DNA from: a virus | IMG/VR virus record: IMGVR_UViG_3300036846_001227 | Location: 1 to 56,993 of that record | Length of the DNA: 56,993 nucleotides | Reading direction: 5' to 3' (one strand) | In this document: positions 36,187 to 44,560 of the stretch, one piece after another | How positions within the stretch are numbered: the first letter of the stretch is position 1 | Layout of the letters: each line of letters starts with the position of its first letter | Position numbers and translations under genes: made by a program | The notes under the pieces: generated by a model | What the model was told of the DNA's origin: nothing | Database searches by the model: none | Seen by the model: the letters and a program-made list of their open reading frames with translations, nothing else

Positions 36187-37892
36187 TGGCGCGAAGAAGT
36201 CAGACACCCAGTCATGCTGCCAACCTTGGCCGGATACCCCGGCGGGATGTCGGGGCGTGGTGCCAGGAGATAATAGCTAAGTGTACGGTGAGCCGAGACG
36301 ACCGAGTCCGCCAGGCGCAGGTCTATCGGAACTTCTATTATACCGGGACGGATGACGGGCAGGGGGCCGTCGACAATGAGATTTACCCGGCGGTGGATCA
36401 TCTGGCCTCGTCGCTCTTCAGCCCCGTCAACCCAAGATTTGTCTTTAGCTTTGACCATAGCGATACGCTGGAGGAGCGGGCCAAGGGACACAAGGCCGCT
36501 GAGCACCTCAGCAAGGAGTTCTCCCGACGGGGCGTCGACAATGCCTTTGCCGCCGCCGTCAACTGGGGCCTCATCGACAGCTCCTGCTTCGTCAAGCTGT
36601 TATGGGGCCGGAAGGGCCTCGACCCCTATGTGATCGCCCAGGGCTTTATGGGTGTCTACTACGAGGGCCTCCAGGGACTGGACCGGCAGGATGCCTTTGT
36701 CCACACCAGCTTCATGACGCTGGGGGCCTTCGAGCGAAGTATCGCCGACCACCCTGAAGAGCGGGCGATCAAGAACTATGTCAGGAGAAGGGCCAGGGCC
36801 GATCCCACCATCATGGGCCAGCAGCACGATGTGAGGACATTGTTGATTGGGGGCACGATCCCGGTCAACCTGACCCCGCCCCAATCGAGTATTCCTGGGG
36901 GCTGGGTCAACTGGGTCAAGGGACCGAGGCCGCAGGTGGACGCTCAGACCCTCACCGAGCTTGTCCAGATCGACGAGCTGTGGGTGATCGACAACGACCG
37001 GGAAGATTATACGACCTTCCAACTGGTCGACGAGCTGGTTATCGAGGGCAAGCTTCAGCGGCGCAACTTGTTGGGCATTAGTGGGCACCAACCTTTTGTG
37101 CAGGTGGTTCCCAACCCTGTGCTCGACTACTTCTGGGGGAGGTCCGAGGCGGCCCAGCTGATGATGGCCCAACAGGCGGTGACGGCCCAGGTCAACGGCA
37201 TCTCGCGGACCATGCGGATGCAGGAGGACCCGCCGATGACCTTCAACGGGATGACCGGCAACATCGACGAGAAGCGCTCCACGCTGATGAAGCCCGGCGG
37301 CCGGCTGGCCGAGAACAACCCCCAGTTCAAGGCGGAGAACATGGCCCCCAAGCTGGCCGAGCAGGCCCTGCCCTTCCTGGGTGATCTAAGGGAGAACTTT
37401 CACCGGCAGAGTGGTTTCGAGGCACCTGTCAGCCGGGGCATGGGCGAGCAGGGCGTGAGAAGCGGCGTGCATGGGGAGACGATGGTGCGGATGGCCAGTC
37501 CAAGGTTGCGGGACCGGGCACTCGACATCGAGAAGACCTACGGCGAGTTGGGCGACCTCGGGTTCCAGATGTTGCAGGACAAGGTGCCCGACATGTTTAC
37601 CGTCCATGTCGAGGGTCAAGCCAAGCCAGTAGAGTTTATCCTGGACCAACTGGCGGATGACTACGATCTGTCGGTAGACAGTCATAGTGCAAGTCCGGCC
37701 TTCTCGGAGGAAGCAAGGTCACTTGCCTTTGACTTGGCGAGGACCAAAGCCATTGATGACAAGGGGCTAATCCGCTTGACACACCCTCCCCAGGAGGACA
37801 CTCTTCTCGCCGACATCGATGAGCGCCGGAAGAAGCAGGCAGAGATGCTTGCATCTCACCCGGAGATGCTGCGGTCCCAGGGTCGCCGTTAG
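36183..37892 (+). CDS. Portal protein
   Basis: 569 residues, start overlapping the previous stop. Podovirus-type portal features: RDDRVRQAQVYRNFYYTGTD, IYPAVDHLASSLFSPVNPRF near the N-terminus, a wing region around VPNPVLDYFWGRSEAAQLMM, then AVTAQVNGISRTMRMQEDPP, and the FHRQSGFEAPVSRGMG segment before a long helical C-terminus. It forms the dodecameric ring at the vertex where the terminase docks. Size and position (before scaffold and capsid) fit. Confidence 0.85.
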   Translation: MMARRSQTPSHAANLGRIPRRDVGAWCQEIIAKCTVSRDDRVRQAQVYRNFYYTGTDDGQGAVDNEIYPAVDHLASSLFSPVNPRFVFSFDHSDTLEERAKGHKAAEHLSKEFSRRGVDNAFAAAVNWGLIDSSCFVKLLWGRKGLDPYVIAQGFMGVYYEGLQGLDRQDAFVHTSFMTLGAFERSIADHPEERAIKNYVRRRARADPTIMGQQHDVRTLLIGGTIPVNLTPPQSSIPGGWVNWVKGPRPQVDAQTLTELVQIDELWVIDNDREDYTTFQLVDELVIEGKLQRRNLLGISGHQPFVQVVPNPVLDYFWGRSEAAQLMMAQQAVTAQVNGISRTMRMQEDPPMTFNGMTGNIDEKRSTLMKPGGRLAENNPQFKAENMAPKLAEQALPFLGDLRENFHRQSGFEAPVSRGMGEQGVRSGVHGETMVRMASPRLRDRALDIEKTYGELGDLGFQMLQDKVPDMFTVHVEGQAKPVEFILDQLADDYDLSVDSHSASPAFSEEARSLAFDLARTKAIDDKGLIRLTHPPQEDTLLADIDERRKKQAEMLASHPEMLRSQGRR

Positions 37893-37968
37893 CCTGGGTG
37901 TAGTCGGGAGCGGACCTTGTCCCTGGGTAGGGAGTCTCCCCGGGACGCTCAAGAGGAGGAGGCCCACC

Positions 37969-38016
37969 ATGGCACGTCGCATGGGTCGTCGGCACCGTCG
38001 AGGCCGTCGGAAGTAA
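37969..38016 (+). CDS. 15-residue arginine-rich micro-protein
   Basis: ATG preceded by a very strong AAGAGGAGGAG. The whole peptide is MARRMGRRHRRGRRK, 9 Arg and 1 Lys in 15. It sits in the short gap between portal and the next gene. It starts like the 24-residue peptide at 22204 (MARRRK). A protamine-like DNA neutraliser or a translated leader are both possible. Confidence 0.5.
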   Translation: MARRMGRRHRRGRRK

Positions 38017-38040
38017 CCAAGGGTTGGAGGGGGATTTAGG

Positions 38041-38469
38041 ATGCCGCCGCCGCCGTTAGGTGCCCTTGGACCGCAGCCTCCCTTCGGCTCCGCGCCCATC
38101 ATGCGTCCTAGCGCCAGTCTTGGTTCGGCCGCAAATGGCTCCGCCATGGTTGGTCAAGCGGTGAACATGCTGGAGAAAGCACTTTCCGAAATCCCTCCCC
38201 AACACCCTCTTCACAAGGCAGTTCTCACAGCGATCAGCTCGTTGACCAAGGCCGCCCCTCCAAGTGCGCAATCGCCGGGTGTCGGGCTGGAAGCCATGAA
38301 ACAGATGTTGGCAGGTTCACAGCAGCAATCCCCGTTGGCTGCCCTGCTGGCTGGTCGCGGGGGAGGCGGCGGCGGGATGCCTGGGGTTATGCCACCGCCT
38401 GCTATGGGGGCTGGCGGAGCACCTCCTGGCCCCGGCGCACCCCCCGGCGGTCCACCACCCCCCATGTAG
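38041..38469 (+). CDS. Conserved virion-region protein, 142 residues
   Basis: ATG after GGAGGGGG with a long spacer. The middle has the recurring phage pattern MLEKALSEIPPQHPLHKAVL and AISSLTKAAPPS; both ends are Pro/Gly-rich and flexible (GAPPGGPPPP). It lies between portal and scaffold in the head gene order. Possibly a head-assembly or small capsid protein. Confidence 0.65.
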   Translation: MPPPPLGALGPQPPFGSAPIMRPSASLGSAANGSAMVGQAVNMLEKALSEIPPQHPLHKAVLTAISSLTKAAPPSAQSPGVGLEAMKQMLAGSQQQSPLAALLAGRGGGGGGMPGVMPPPAMGAGGAPPGPGAPPGGPPPPM

Positions 38470-38478
38470 GAGACAGAG

Positions 38479-38667
38479 ATGGCTGACCGCAAGTTCCCCC
38501 GCGCCTACCGTGACTCGGTGCCGCAGGACCTCGACAACCCGGACCCGATGGTGGTCAGGGTGCCGTTCAACAACACCGACATCGGGGCGCGCAAGAGCGT
38601 CACGCGCTCGATCAAGGACGTGAACAACATGAACATCAGTCACGTCCCCGACGCCAACTCACACTAG
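38479..38667 (+). CDS. Small head-region protein, 62 residues
   Basis: ATG after TAGGAG. Conserved-looking small protein (FPRAYRDSVPQDLDNPDPMV, IGARKSVTRSIKDVNNMN) directly before the scaffold. No family name recognised. Confidence 0.6.
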   Translation: MADRKFPRAYRDSVPQDLDNPDPMVVRVPFNNTDIGARKSVTRSIKDVNNMNISHVPDANSH

Positions 38668-38676
38668 GAGCGGGCC

Positions 38677-39291
38677 GTGACAGTCGAGATCGATGACTCC
38701 GACGCCCAGTTGTTGGCGACGGTCAAGCGGCTGGGGGGGATGCCGGCGCTTGACCAGATGTACCGGGCACATACGCTCCATACGACCCTTCATGGGGACC
38801 CCAATGTGCGGACCCACTATGAAAGGTTGATCAAGCACAAGTATCCGCAGGCCCAGACGACGGATGACATCGCCGCCCCCTACGTCAGGGAAATCCAGTC
38901 GACGCAGGAGCGGGTCAAGGCGCTGGAAGAGGAGCGGGTCAAAGAGCGGGATGCCGTCTTGATGGAGCGGCGGCAGAGCAGCTTCAACGAGGCTTGGTCA
39001 CAGGCCGTCAAGGACCACGACATGACGGCGGAGGGCGAAGAGGCTCTCGGCAAGTTCATGGAGAAGGAGAAGCTGCACGATCCCGAGAGTGCAGCTTTGC
39101 TGTACTTCAAGCGCAATCCTAAGCCAGCCTCTCCGCAGGAGAGTGGTGGGCTTGCCCCCAAGACGTGGGGGGTGGGGCCGCTGCCTGGCGAGGACCCCGA
39201 GAGCAGCAAGCTGCTCTTGGAGAACCCGGAGCGCTGGGCCGACAACGAGGCGTATTCGGTGCTCAACGAGATGCGGTCGGCGAGTCGATGA
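38677..39291 (+). CDS. Scaffolding protein (putative)
   Basis: 204 residues from GTG 38677 (TAGGAG upstream). Charged, strongly helical with a coiled coil (EIQSTQERVKALEEERVKER) and an acidic, flexible C-terminus, which is the usual scaffold composition, and it lies immediately before the major capsid gene. Direct homology is not evident. Confidence 0.65.
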   Translation: MTVEIDDSDAQLLATVKRLGGMPALDQMYRAHTLHTTLHGDPNVRTHYERLIKHKYPQAQTTDDIAAPYVREIQSTQERVKALEEERVKERDAVLMERRQSSFNEAWSQAVKDHDMTAEGEEALGKFMEKEKLHDPESAALLYFKRNPKPASPQESGGLAPKTWGVGPLPGEDPESSKLLLENPERWADNEAYSVLNEMRSASR

Positions 39292-39346
39292 CATTGGTTG
39301 CAGGCCAGAGTTGAGGTACTGCAACTCCTGAGAGAAGGGCGGCTAG

Positions 39347-40357
39347 ATGCCACAATTTGGAAGCGGCATAATTCCCTCCGGGCCAGTCGGCCTTGAGCTT
39401 GCTGCAATCACACGTAGAGCATTCATACCCGCTCTAGTTGTCCAGATTTACAAGGCCCACCCGGTCTTGAGCCTGCTGCTGGGGAATGCACAGAGGGCCG
39501 CTGGCGGTGTCTCCTCGGTCACGGTGCCGACGCAAGGCGCGAGCTTTGTCCAGTACAGCTGGGCTGGGTTTGATGGTGCCTTCCCGCAGCCGACGGACCT
39601 TACGGCAGTACAAAACGCTGAATTTAATCTGAAGCTTGGCGTAGTTCCAATACCTTTCCTGGGTATGGAAGCATTAGTGCAGGCAACCGAAGTAGTCATA
39701 CCGAGGTTGAGAGCAGTGATGGCGGATGCCAAAGCAGTGGCAACGCAGTCTATTGCGTCAGCACTCTACCAGAACAACCAGAATGCTCCGCTCCAAGTCG
39801 ACAGTTTCTCACAGGCCTATGATAATGGGGCCAACGTCCCTACCTACGGCGGCATCAACCGGAATGCCAACCCGTTCTGGAAGTCGAACCTGATCGCGGT
39901 GAATACGAATATTTCGACCCGGATTGGCATTGCTTCCAGGATTGCCCAGCTGACCTTCTTGAATGGTGGGGAGGCACCGGACTTTGGGGTGATGAGCTTT
40001 GGCGACTGGACGACTCTCATGCAGGATTTCATGGGAGCGGAACAGTTCCGCACAAGCCCGGGGTCCGTCTACGGGATGGACGACAGCGTCAATGCGGGCT
40101 TCCGGTGTTTGACGGTGTTGAATGTGCCGATCTTTCCTGACCCGTTCTTGCAGCAAGGGACGATGTACCTGTTCAACACCAAGTATATTGCCATGTATAT
40201 TAGCGAGGATGCTCCGTTTCTCTTCTCTGGCTTTGAAAGTACTATACCTAACTTCCAAATCGCAAATATAGGAGTAATGATCGTAGCTTTCAACGTGGTA
40301 TGCACAAAACCATCGACAGGCATGCAGCTCACTGGTATGACAGGAAATGCCTTCTAG
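39347..40357 (+). CDS. Major capsid protein
   Basis: 336 residues, ATG after AGAAGGG. Pattern: GLELAAITRRAFIPALVVQI, FVQYSWAGFDGAFPQPTD, FLGMEALVQATEVVIPRLRA (the long helix), FGVMSFGDWTTLMQDFMG, and FLFSGFESTIPNFQIANIGV, consistent with an HK97-fold capsid of podovirus-like phages. It follows scaffold directly. Base composition is odd: parts of the gene are clearly more AT-rich than neighbours (51 of 120 bases G/C at 40201-40320), suggesting different ancestry or gene conversion. Its stop overlaps the stop of the convergent HNH gene. Confidence 0.85.
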   Translation: MPQFGSGIIPSGPVGLELAAITRRAFIPALVVQIYKAHPVLSLLLGNAQRAAGGVSSVTVPTQGASFVQYSWAGFDGAFPQPTDLTAVQNAEFNLKLGVVPIPFLGMEALVQATEVVIPRLRAVMADAKAVATQSIASALYQNNQNAPLQVDSFSQAYDNGANVPTYGGINRNANPFWKSNLIAVNTNISTRIGIASRIAQLTFLNGGEAPDFGVMSFGDWTTLMQDFMGAEQFRTSPGSVYGMDDSVNAGFRCLTVLNVPIFPDPFLQQGTMYLFNTKYIAMYISEDAPFLFSGFESTIPNFQIANIGVMIVAFNVVCTKPSTGMQLTGMTGNAF

Positions 40358-41103
40358 GTCAAGGACTTAGCAATCGACAAAGCCACAGACAGGATTTTTG
40401 AAGTGTCACCGGAGCCTTTCATCGCATTAATCGCCCACAGTACAAAGCGGCTGTTGTCTGTGGTGTACCCCTTTGTCGAGTCGATCCTGTCGATGCTGGG
40501 GGAGAATGGACGCCCGCCGGGTTTGCCTGGAAGTGCCAGATCGAACGGTATGCCGGTTATCTCGCATTTGCCGGTCCAACGTGCGGAGGCCCAATCCACA
40601 GTTAGGTCGCACTCCAGGCCCTTCTGGGCGGCTCTGCGCTTTGCTCCCCTTATCAACTTTGCCCAAGGATAGAGTTCCCGTGCCCGCTGCTCTCTCTTCC
40701 TTGCTTCCTCCGCCAGCTTCTCTGGCTGCTCCTCCGCCAGCCGCTTGTACCGGGCGCGCATGTTTGCCCGCGTCTGCTCTCCGTTCTCGGCATACCAGCG
40801 AGCACGTCCTGCTTTCACTTCGGCTGGATGGGCGGCATGCCAGCGTCTTACATTCTCGCGCTCTTCCTCTAGATGCTCCAGCCGACGGAGACGGCGGCGT
40901 TCGTTGGCCTCTGCCCGATGCGTCTCGTGCCAGGCGCGGGACTGCGCATTTACTTTCTCTTTGTTGGCAGCGTATTGAAGAGCTGATCTGTGGCGGCCGG
41001 CGCAAGTTTGAGAGCAGTATCTCTTGGGTTGGGCGTACCGCCGGGTTACACAGAAAGTTTTGCCGCATGCGGGGTTCTCGCACACTAGTAAGATTGGTTC
41101 CAT
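40354..41103 (-). CDS. HNH homing endonuclease, antisense to the head operon
   Basis: 249 residues; ATG 41103 chosen for GGAGGAAG directly upstream. The N-terminus has a zinc-binding set (CENPACGKTFC ... YCSQTC), the middle is a long charged helix (ERRRLRRLEHLEEERENVRR), and the C-terminus is an HNH domain: WTGKCEITGIPF, SPSIDRIDSTKGYTTDNSRF, LWAINAMKGSG. It is wedged between capsid and the next head gene on the opposite strand, overlapping the capsid stop by 4 bases. A free-standing homing nuclease that spreads this spot between phages is the likely role. Confidence 0.85.
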   Translation of the reverse strand: MEPILLVCENPACGKTFCVTRRYAQPKRYCSQTCAGRHRSALQYAANKEKVNAQSRAWHETHRAEANERRRLRRLEHLEEERENVRRWHAAHPAEVKAGRARWYAENGEQTRANMRARYKRLAEEQPEKLAEEARKREQRARELYPWAKLIRGAKRRAAQKGLECDLTVDWASARWTGKCEITGIPFDLALPGKPGGRPFSPSIDRIDSTKGYTTDNSRFVLWAINAMKGSGDTSKILSVALSIAKSLT

Positions 41104-41173
41104 CTTCTTCCTCCGAAACGCCGATGTATGTGTTTCTACGCAATACGCCGGCGCTTGTCTAGGAGAACGTTGT

Positions 41174-42319
41174 ATGCCTACTATTCGCGGGACAGGCCTC
41201 CCTCTCACTTTGGGCAAGGCGACCACCAACATCGAGAGCCTTGCTCCTGGTGCATCGCGCGTTGTCCCGGCGGGCGCCAACGCCATCCATCTGGGCCAGT
41301 ACAGCTTTGTCCAGTATTTCGACCCGGTGTGGAATGTGAACACCGCGTCGAATGCTGGGCCGACGGGCGAGTGGAAGACCTGCCCTCGGCCCTGGAACGG
41401 CTGGATTTACGTCGAGAGCGACGGCGTCAACTTGCGGGTCGCCAACCTGTCGGGGTGCGTGCTGGGTGCAGTGCTGACGGCGTCCGGCTCCGGTTACACC
41501 AGTCCTCCGCTGGTGACGGCGAGTGCCGGCGGCGCTCAGTTCAGCGCCATCGTTGGTGGGTTGGTTAACACCTCACAGAGTTTGCCGGCCAACCCAGGCT
41601 CCGGCTACACCATTCCGCCGAGGTTGTTGGTCAGTGCTCCGCCGCCTGGTGGAGTGCAAGCGACTGCCCACACAACGTTGTCGGGAGGCGTGGTCAATAC
41701 GATTGTGGTGGACAACCAGGGTGCCGGCTACACCAGCCCGCCACTTGCCACCTTTGTGACCGATCCCAACGACACGGGCACCGCCATCAATGGGGCAGGG
41801 GCGAGTGTCCAGAACACGCCCAACTCGATGACGTTGAGCCTGACCGGGGCTGGGACGATTGCGGCGGTCGTCATGACCAACCCGGGCCTGCCCCAGACAG
41901 CGGTGCCGACGCTGGCGTTTGCCGGTGGTGGCGGCACGGCGGCGGCGGCCACGGCGGTGATGAACTTCTCGGTGACGGGCTACACCGTATCGTCTGGCGG
42001 CACCGGCGTCCCGGCGGGCACTGCCCTTATCTCCACGGGCGGCATCGTGGCTGTCACGCCGATCCATGTGAACCCGAGTATAGAGCAGGGTCTGATCCTG
42101 CCCCGACAAGCCAAGATCGTGCCGGCGCTGTCGGGTGGTGCCATCGTGCCAAGCGGCACGACGCCGCCGCTCGCCGTCGAGGATTGGGGCATCGGCTTCT
42201 CGGCCATCCCCAACCTGGCGATCCTGTCGGGGTCCGGCACGGAGACGACCGGCGCGACTGTCGCGGCGACCGTCGGCGGCAACCTCGATATTATCTATAT
42301 CCAGTCGTTGACGGGTTGA
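41174..42319 (+). CDS. Virion protein with GYT repeat module, 381 residues
   Basis: ATG 41174 after AGGAGA. The N-terminal 90 residues form a compact beta domain (GLPLTLGKATTNIESLAPGA to ESDGVNLRVANLSG). Residues 96-262 hold Gly-rich repeats with GSGYTSPPLVT, GSGYTIPPRLL, GAGYTSPPLAT and a weaker fourth, and the rest is another beta region ending in VGGNLDIIYIQSLTG. Position right after capsid suggests a head decoration protein. Confidence 0.65.
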   Translation: MPTIRGTGLPLTLGKATTNIESLAPGASRVVPAGANAIHLGQYSFVQYFDPVWNVNTASNAGPTGEWKTCPRPWNGWIYVESDGVNLRVANLSGCVLGAVLTASGSGYTSPPLVTASAGGAQFSAIVGGLVNTSQSLPANPGSGYTIPPRLLVSAPPPGGVQATAHTTLSGGVVNTIVVDNQGAGYTSPPLATFVTDPNDTGTAINGAGASVQNTPNSMTLSLTGAGTIAAVVMTNPGLPQTAVPTLAFAGGGGTAAAATAVMNFSVTGYTVSSGGTGVPAGTALISTGGIVAVTPIHVNPSIEQGLILPRQAKIVPALSGGAIVPSGTTPPLAVEDWGIGFSAIPNLAILSGSGTETTGATVAATVGGNLDIIYIQSLTG

Positions 42320-42323
42320 TCCG

Positions 42324-42794
42324 ATGAGAACGCCTGGCATCAGTGGATCGCTGGCTTTTACGGAGGGGGTCTTCACCGGCCCCTTCTTCGGGCCGTTCGC
42401 CGAGGTCGGCGTCAACAGCACGGTGGGCAACATTGCAGGGTCGCCCCAGGACCTCACCGGGGTGCCGACGGGTGGAGCGAGCCATGTAACCCTACTGTTG
42501 AACGGTGCTCAAGTCGGCGGCGTCAACTACACGCTGCCAACGGTGGCCGCCATCGTCGCGGCGCAAGGGGCACCCTTTGCCCAGCAGGACATCGTCGGCT
42601 GGTGGTACCGGCTGCGGATCGTGAATGTCGGTTCCGGGCAGATCATTACGGTGGTGCTGCCGGCGGGTGGCGGCTGGACCTTTACCGGCAGCTTGCTCAC
42701 CATAGCCAACAACACGTTCCGGGACTTCGTCGTGCAGATCATCTCGCCGGCGACAGCGAACCTGATCAGCACCGGCGTGGGCACCTACTCGTGA
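42324..42794 (+). CDS. Decoration-type beta protein, 156 residues
   Basis: The pattern NYTLPTVAAIVAAQGAPFAQ, WWYRLRIVNVGSGQIITVVL, GGGWTFTGSLLTIANNTFRD and ISPATANLISTGVGTYS is the jelly-roll/beta-domain recurrent in phage capsid decoration and fibre-tip proteins. It lies 4 bases after the preceding gene and is probably co-assembled on the head surface. Confidence 0.65.
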   Translation: MRTPGISGSLAFTEGVFTGPFFGPFAEVGVNSTVGNIAGSPQDLTGVPTGGASHVTLLLNGAQVGGVNYTLPTVAAIVAAQGAPFAQQDIVGWWYRLRIVNVGSGQIITVVLPAGGGWTFTGSLLTIANNTFRDFVVQIISPATANLISTGVGTYS

Positions 42795-42800
42795 GCAGCG

Positions 42801-43619
42801 ATGGCCTTGAATGCCTACCTTAATGCGCTGCAAATACTCCTGCACGATCAGGCTGGACTTGCGTACCCGCAGTCGGTCCTGACCGGCTTCATCAACGAGG
42901 CCAGGCAACAGGCCGCCCTGGAGAGCGAGAGCATCCGGGGGCTTGGCACCATCGACACGGTCCCCAACCAGGAAGCCTATCGGAACGATGGCGTGGCGGC
43001 CCCGACCTTTCCGGCGGGCATCGCCAACCTGATCACGCCGAGGTCCATACAGTATGATCCGCAGTTGGTGTTGACGAGTGGGAGGACTCCCCTGGTCACG
43101 CTGATCAAGAGGAACTGGGACTGGTTTAACTTCTACGAGCTGGGGATGGCGGCAAGGCCGCCGGGGCCGCCGAGGGTCTGGGCACCATTTGTCATGGGGA
43201 CGCCGACGCTGCCGCAGGGCGGCATATCGTCGGGGCCGGTGGCGAGCGGGACCTTCTACATCAACCAGCCCAACATGGTCTACACGCTTCAGGTGGATGG
43301 TACCTGGGGGCCGTTGGACCTGGAGACGGACGACGACCCGGAGGCGCTGCCGGGTCCCTTCAATGATGCCGTTCCCCTCTACGGGTTGTACCTGGGCTTT
43401 ATGGATGCCCGGTTGAATGAGCTGGCCCAGCAAGCCCTTCAAGTTTACGAGCTGTTCATGACCCGGGCACGCGGCATCGTCACGCCGCTACCGGAGCAGA
43501 ATGCCTTCCCTGGTGGCCTGAGTGCGCGTCGCCTGCCAGGGATGGCCCCGCCTCAGAGGGGTGCTGGGGCGGGGCCGCCGCCTGCCCAGGGACAAGGTGG
43601 GCAAGGTGGTGGCGGATGA
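42801..43619 (+). CDS. Head-tail adaptor-like protein 1, 272 residues
   Basis: N-terminus ALNAYLNALQILLHDQAGLA then LTGFINEARQQAALESESIR parallels the next gene (LSEYLQRLQRVLTDQTFQRF, DLVQYVNEARVFVALEGECC), showing a paralogous pair. The C-terminal third has a helix LAQQALQVYELFMTRARGI and ends in a Gly/Pro/Gln-rich tail. Position between capsid and tail genes supports a connector role in the podovirus neck. Confidence 0.6.
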   Translation: MALNAYLNALQILLHDQAGLAYPQSVLTGFINEARQQAALESESIRGLGTIDTVPNQEAYRNDGVAAPTFPAGIANLITPRSIQYDPQLVLTSGRTPLVTLIKRNWDWFNFYELGMAARPPGPPRVWAPFVMGTPTLPQGGISSGPVASGTFYINQPNMVYTLQVDGTWGPLDLETDDDPEALPGPFNDAVPLYGLYLGFMDARLNELAQQALQVYELFMTRARGIVTPLPEQNAFPGGLSARRLPGMAPPQRGAGAGPPPAQGQGGQGGGG

Positions 43620-44560
43620 AGTTGAGCGAGTACCTTCAAAGGCTCCAGAGGGTGCTGACTGACCAGACCTTTCAGCGCTTCAACATCGACGATCTGGTCC
43701 AGTATGTCAACGAGGCGCGGGTGTTTGTCGCCCTCGAAGGCGAGTGCTGTAGGGGGTTGGTGCCGTCGACGGTGGGCATCGGAAGTATAGACATGGTGAA
43801 TGGGGGGTCTGGCTACACAAGTGTACCGCAGGTTGTGATCTCGCCTCCACAACTGGGCACGGCCGCCACCGCCCAGGCATTCCTGGCTGGGAGTCAAGTC
43901 GGCTTTGTGCAACTGTTGACGCCGGGCGACGGCTACTCGACCTTCTCGACGCCGGCCATCAACTTTGTGGGGGGCGGCGGAACCGGGGCGCAGGCGACCT
44001 TTACGCTGATGCCCTTTGCCCAGGCCATCTTTGGCCAGGAGGTTTACACACACCAGAGCCTTAATCCGATACTTAGGGGGAGCACGGCCAGTCCGGGACT
44101 GGACGAGATCGTCAACATCAGGAACTGCGCCGTATCGTGGGGATCGATGAAGCCGATGATGAGGTACATGGCATGGGGCGACTTCCAGGCTTACTTGAGA
44201 TCGTACAACGTCGCTGCGCAGGGCTTCCCCCGTGTGTGGTCGCCCTACCAGCTGGGCACGAACGGGAGCTTCTACCTGTGGCCGATACCGGCGCAGAATG
44301 CCCAGATGGACCTCGACTGCACCTGCACACCCATCTACCTGGACATGGCCAACGACGAGTTGTACGACGCGATACCGAGGCCCTTCGACCTGGCGGTAGC
44401 GTACAAGGCGGCCGAGATCGCCTGTCTCAGTGATCCTGATATTGCGGGTCGAGCGCCGCAGATGGACGCCCAGTACAACATGCGGATGAGGTTCGCCTCG
44501 ATGACGGCCTCCGGAAGAACGATTATACCCGACTACTATAATTCGGCTGGCATGGCCTGA
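43616..44560 (+). CDS. Head-tail adaptor-like protein 2 with inserted GYT module
   Basis: 314 residues, start overlapping the previous stop (ATGA). N-terminal adaptor helices are followed at residues 58-132 by an inserted Gly-rich module (DMVNGGSGYTSVPQVVISPP ... INFVGGGGTGAQATFTL), after which the adaptor continues (IVNIRNCAVSWGSMKPMMRY, FPRVWSPYQLGTNGSFYLWP, AVAYKAAEIACLSDPDIAGR). The flanks match the neighbour's family, so the module is a clean insertion. Confidence 0.65.
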   Translation: MKLSEYLQRLQRVLTDQTFQRFNIDDLVQYVNEARVFVALEGECCRGLVPSTVGIGSIDMVNGGSGYTSVPQVVISPPQLGTAATAQAFLAGSQVGFVQLLTPGDGYSTFSTPAINFVGGGGTGAQATFTLMPFAQAIFGQEVYTHQSLNPILRGSTASPGLDEIVNIRNCAVSWGSMKPMMRYMAWGDFQAYLRSYNVAAQGFPRVWSPYQLGTNGSFYLWPIPAQNAQMDLDCTCTPIYLDMANDELYDAIPRPFDLAVAYKAAEIACLSDPDIAGRAPQMDAQYNMRMRFASMTASGRTIIPDYYNSAGMA

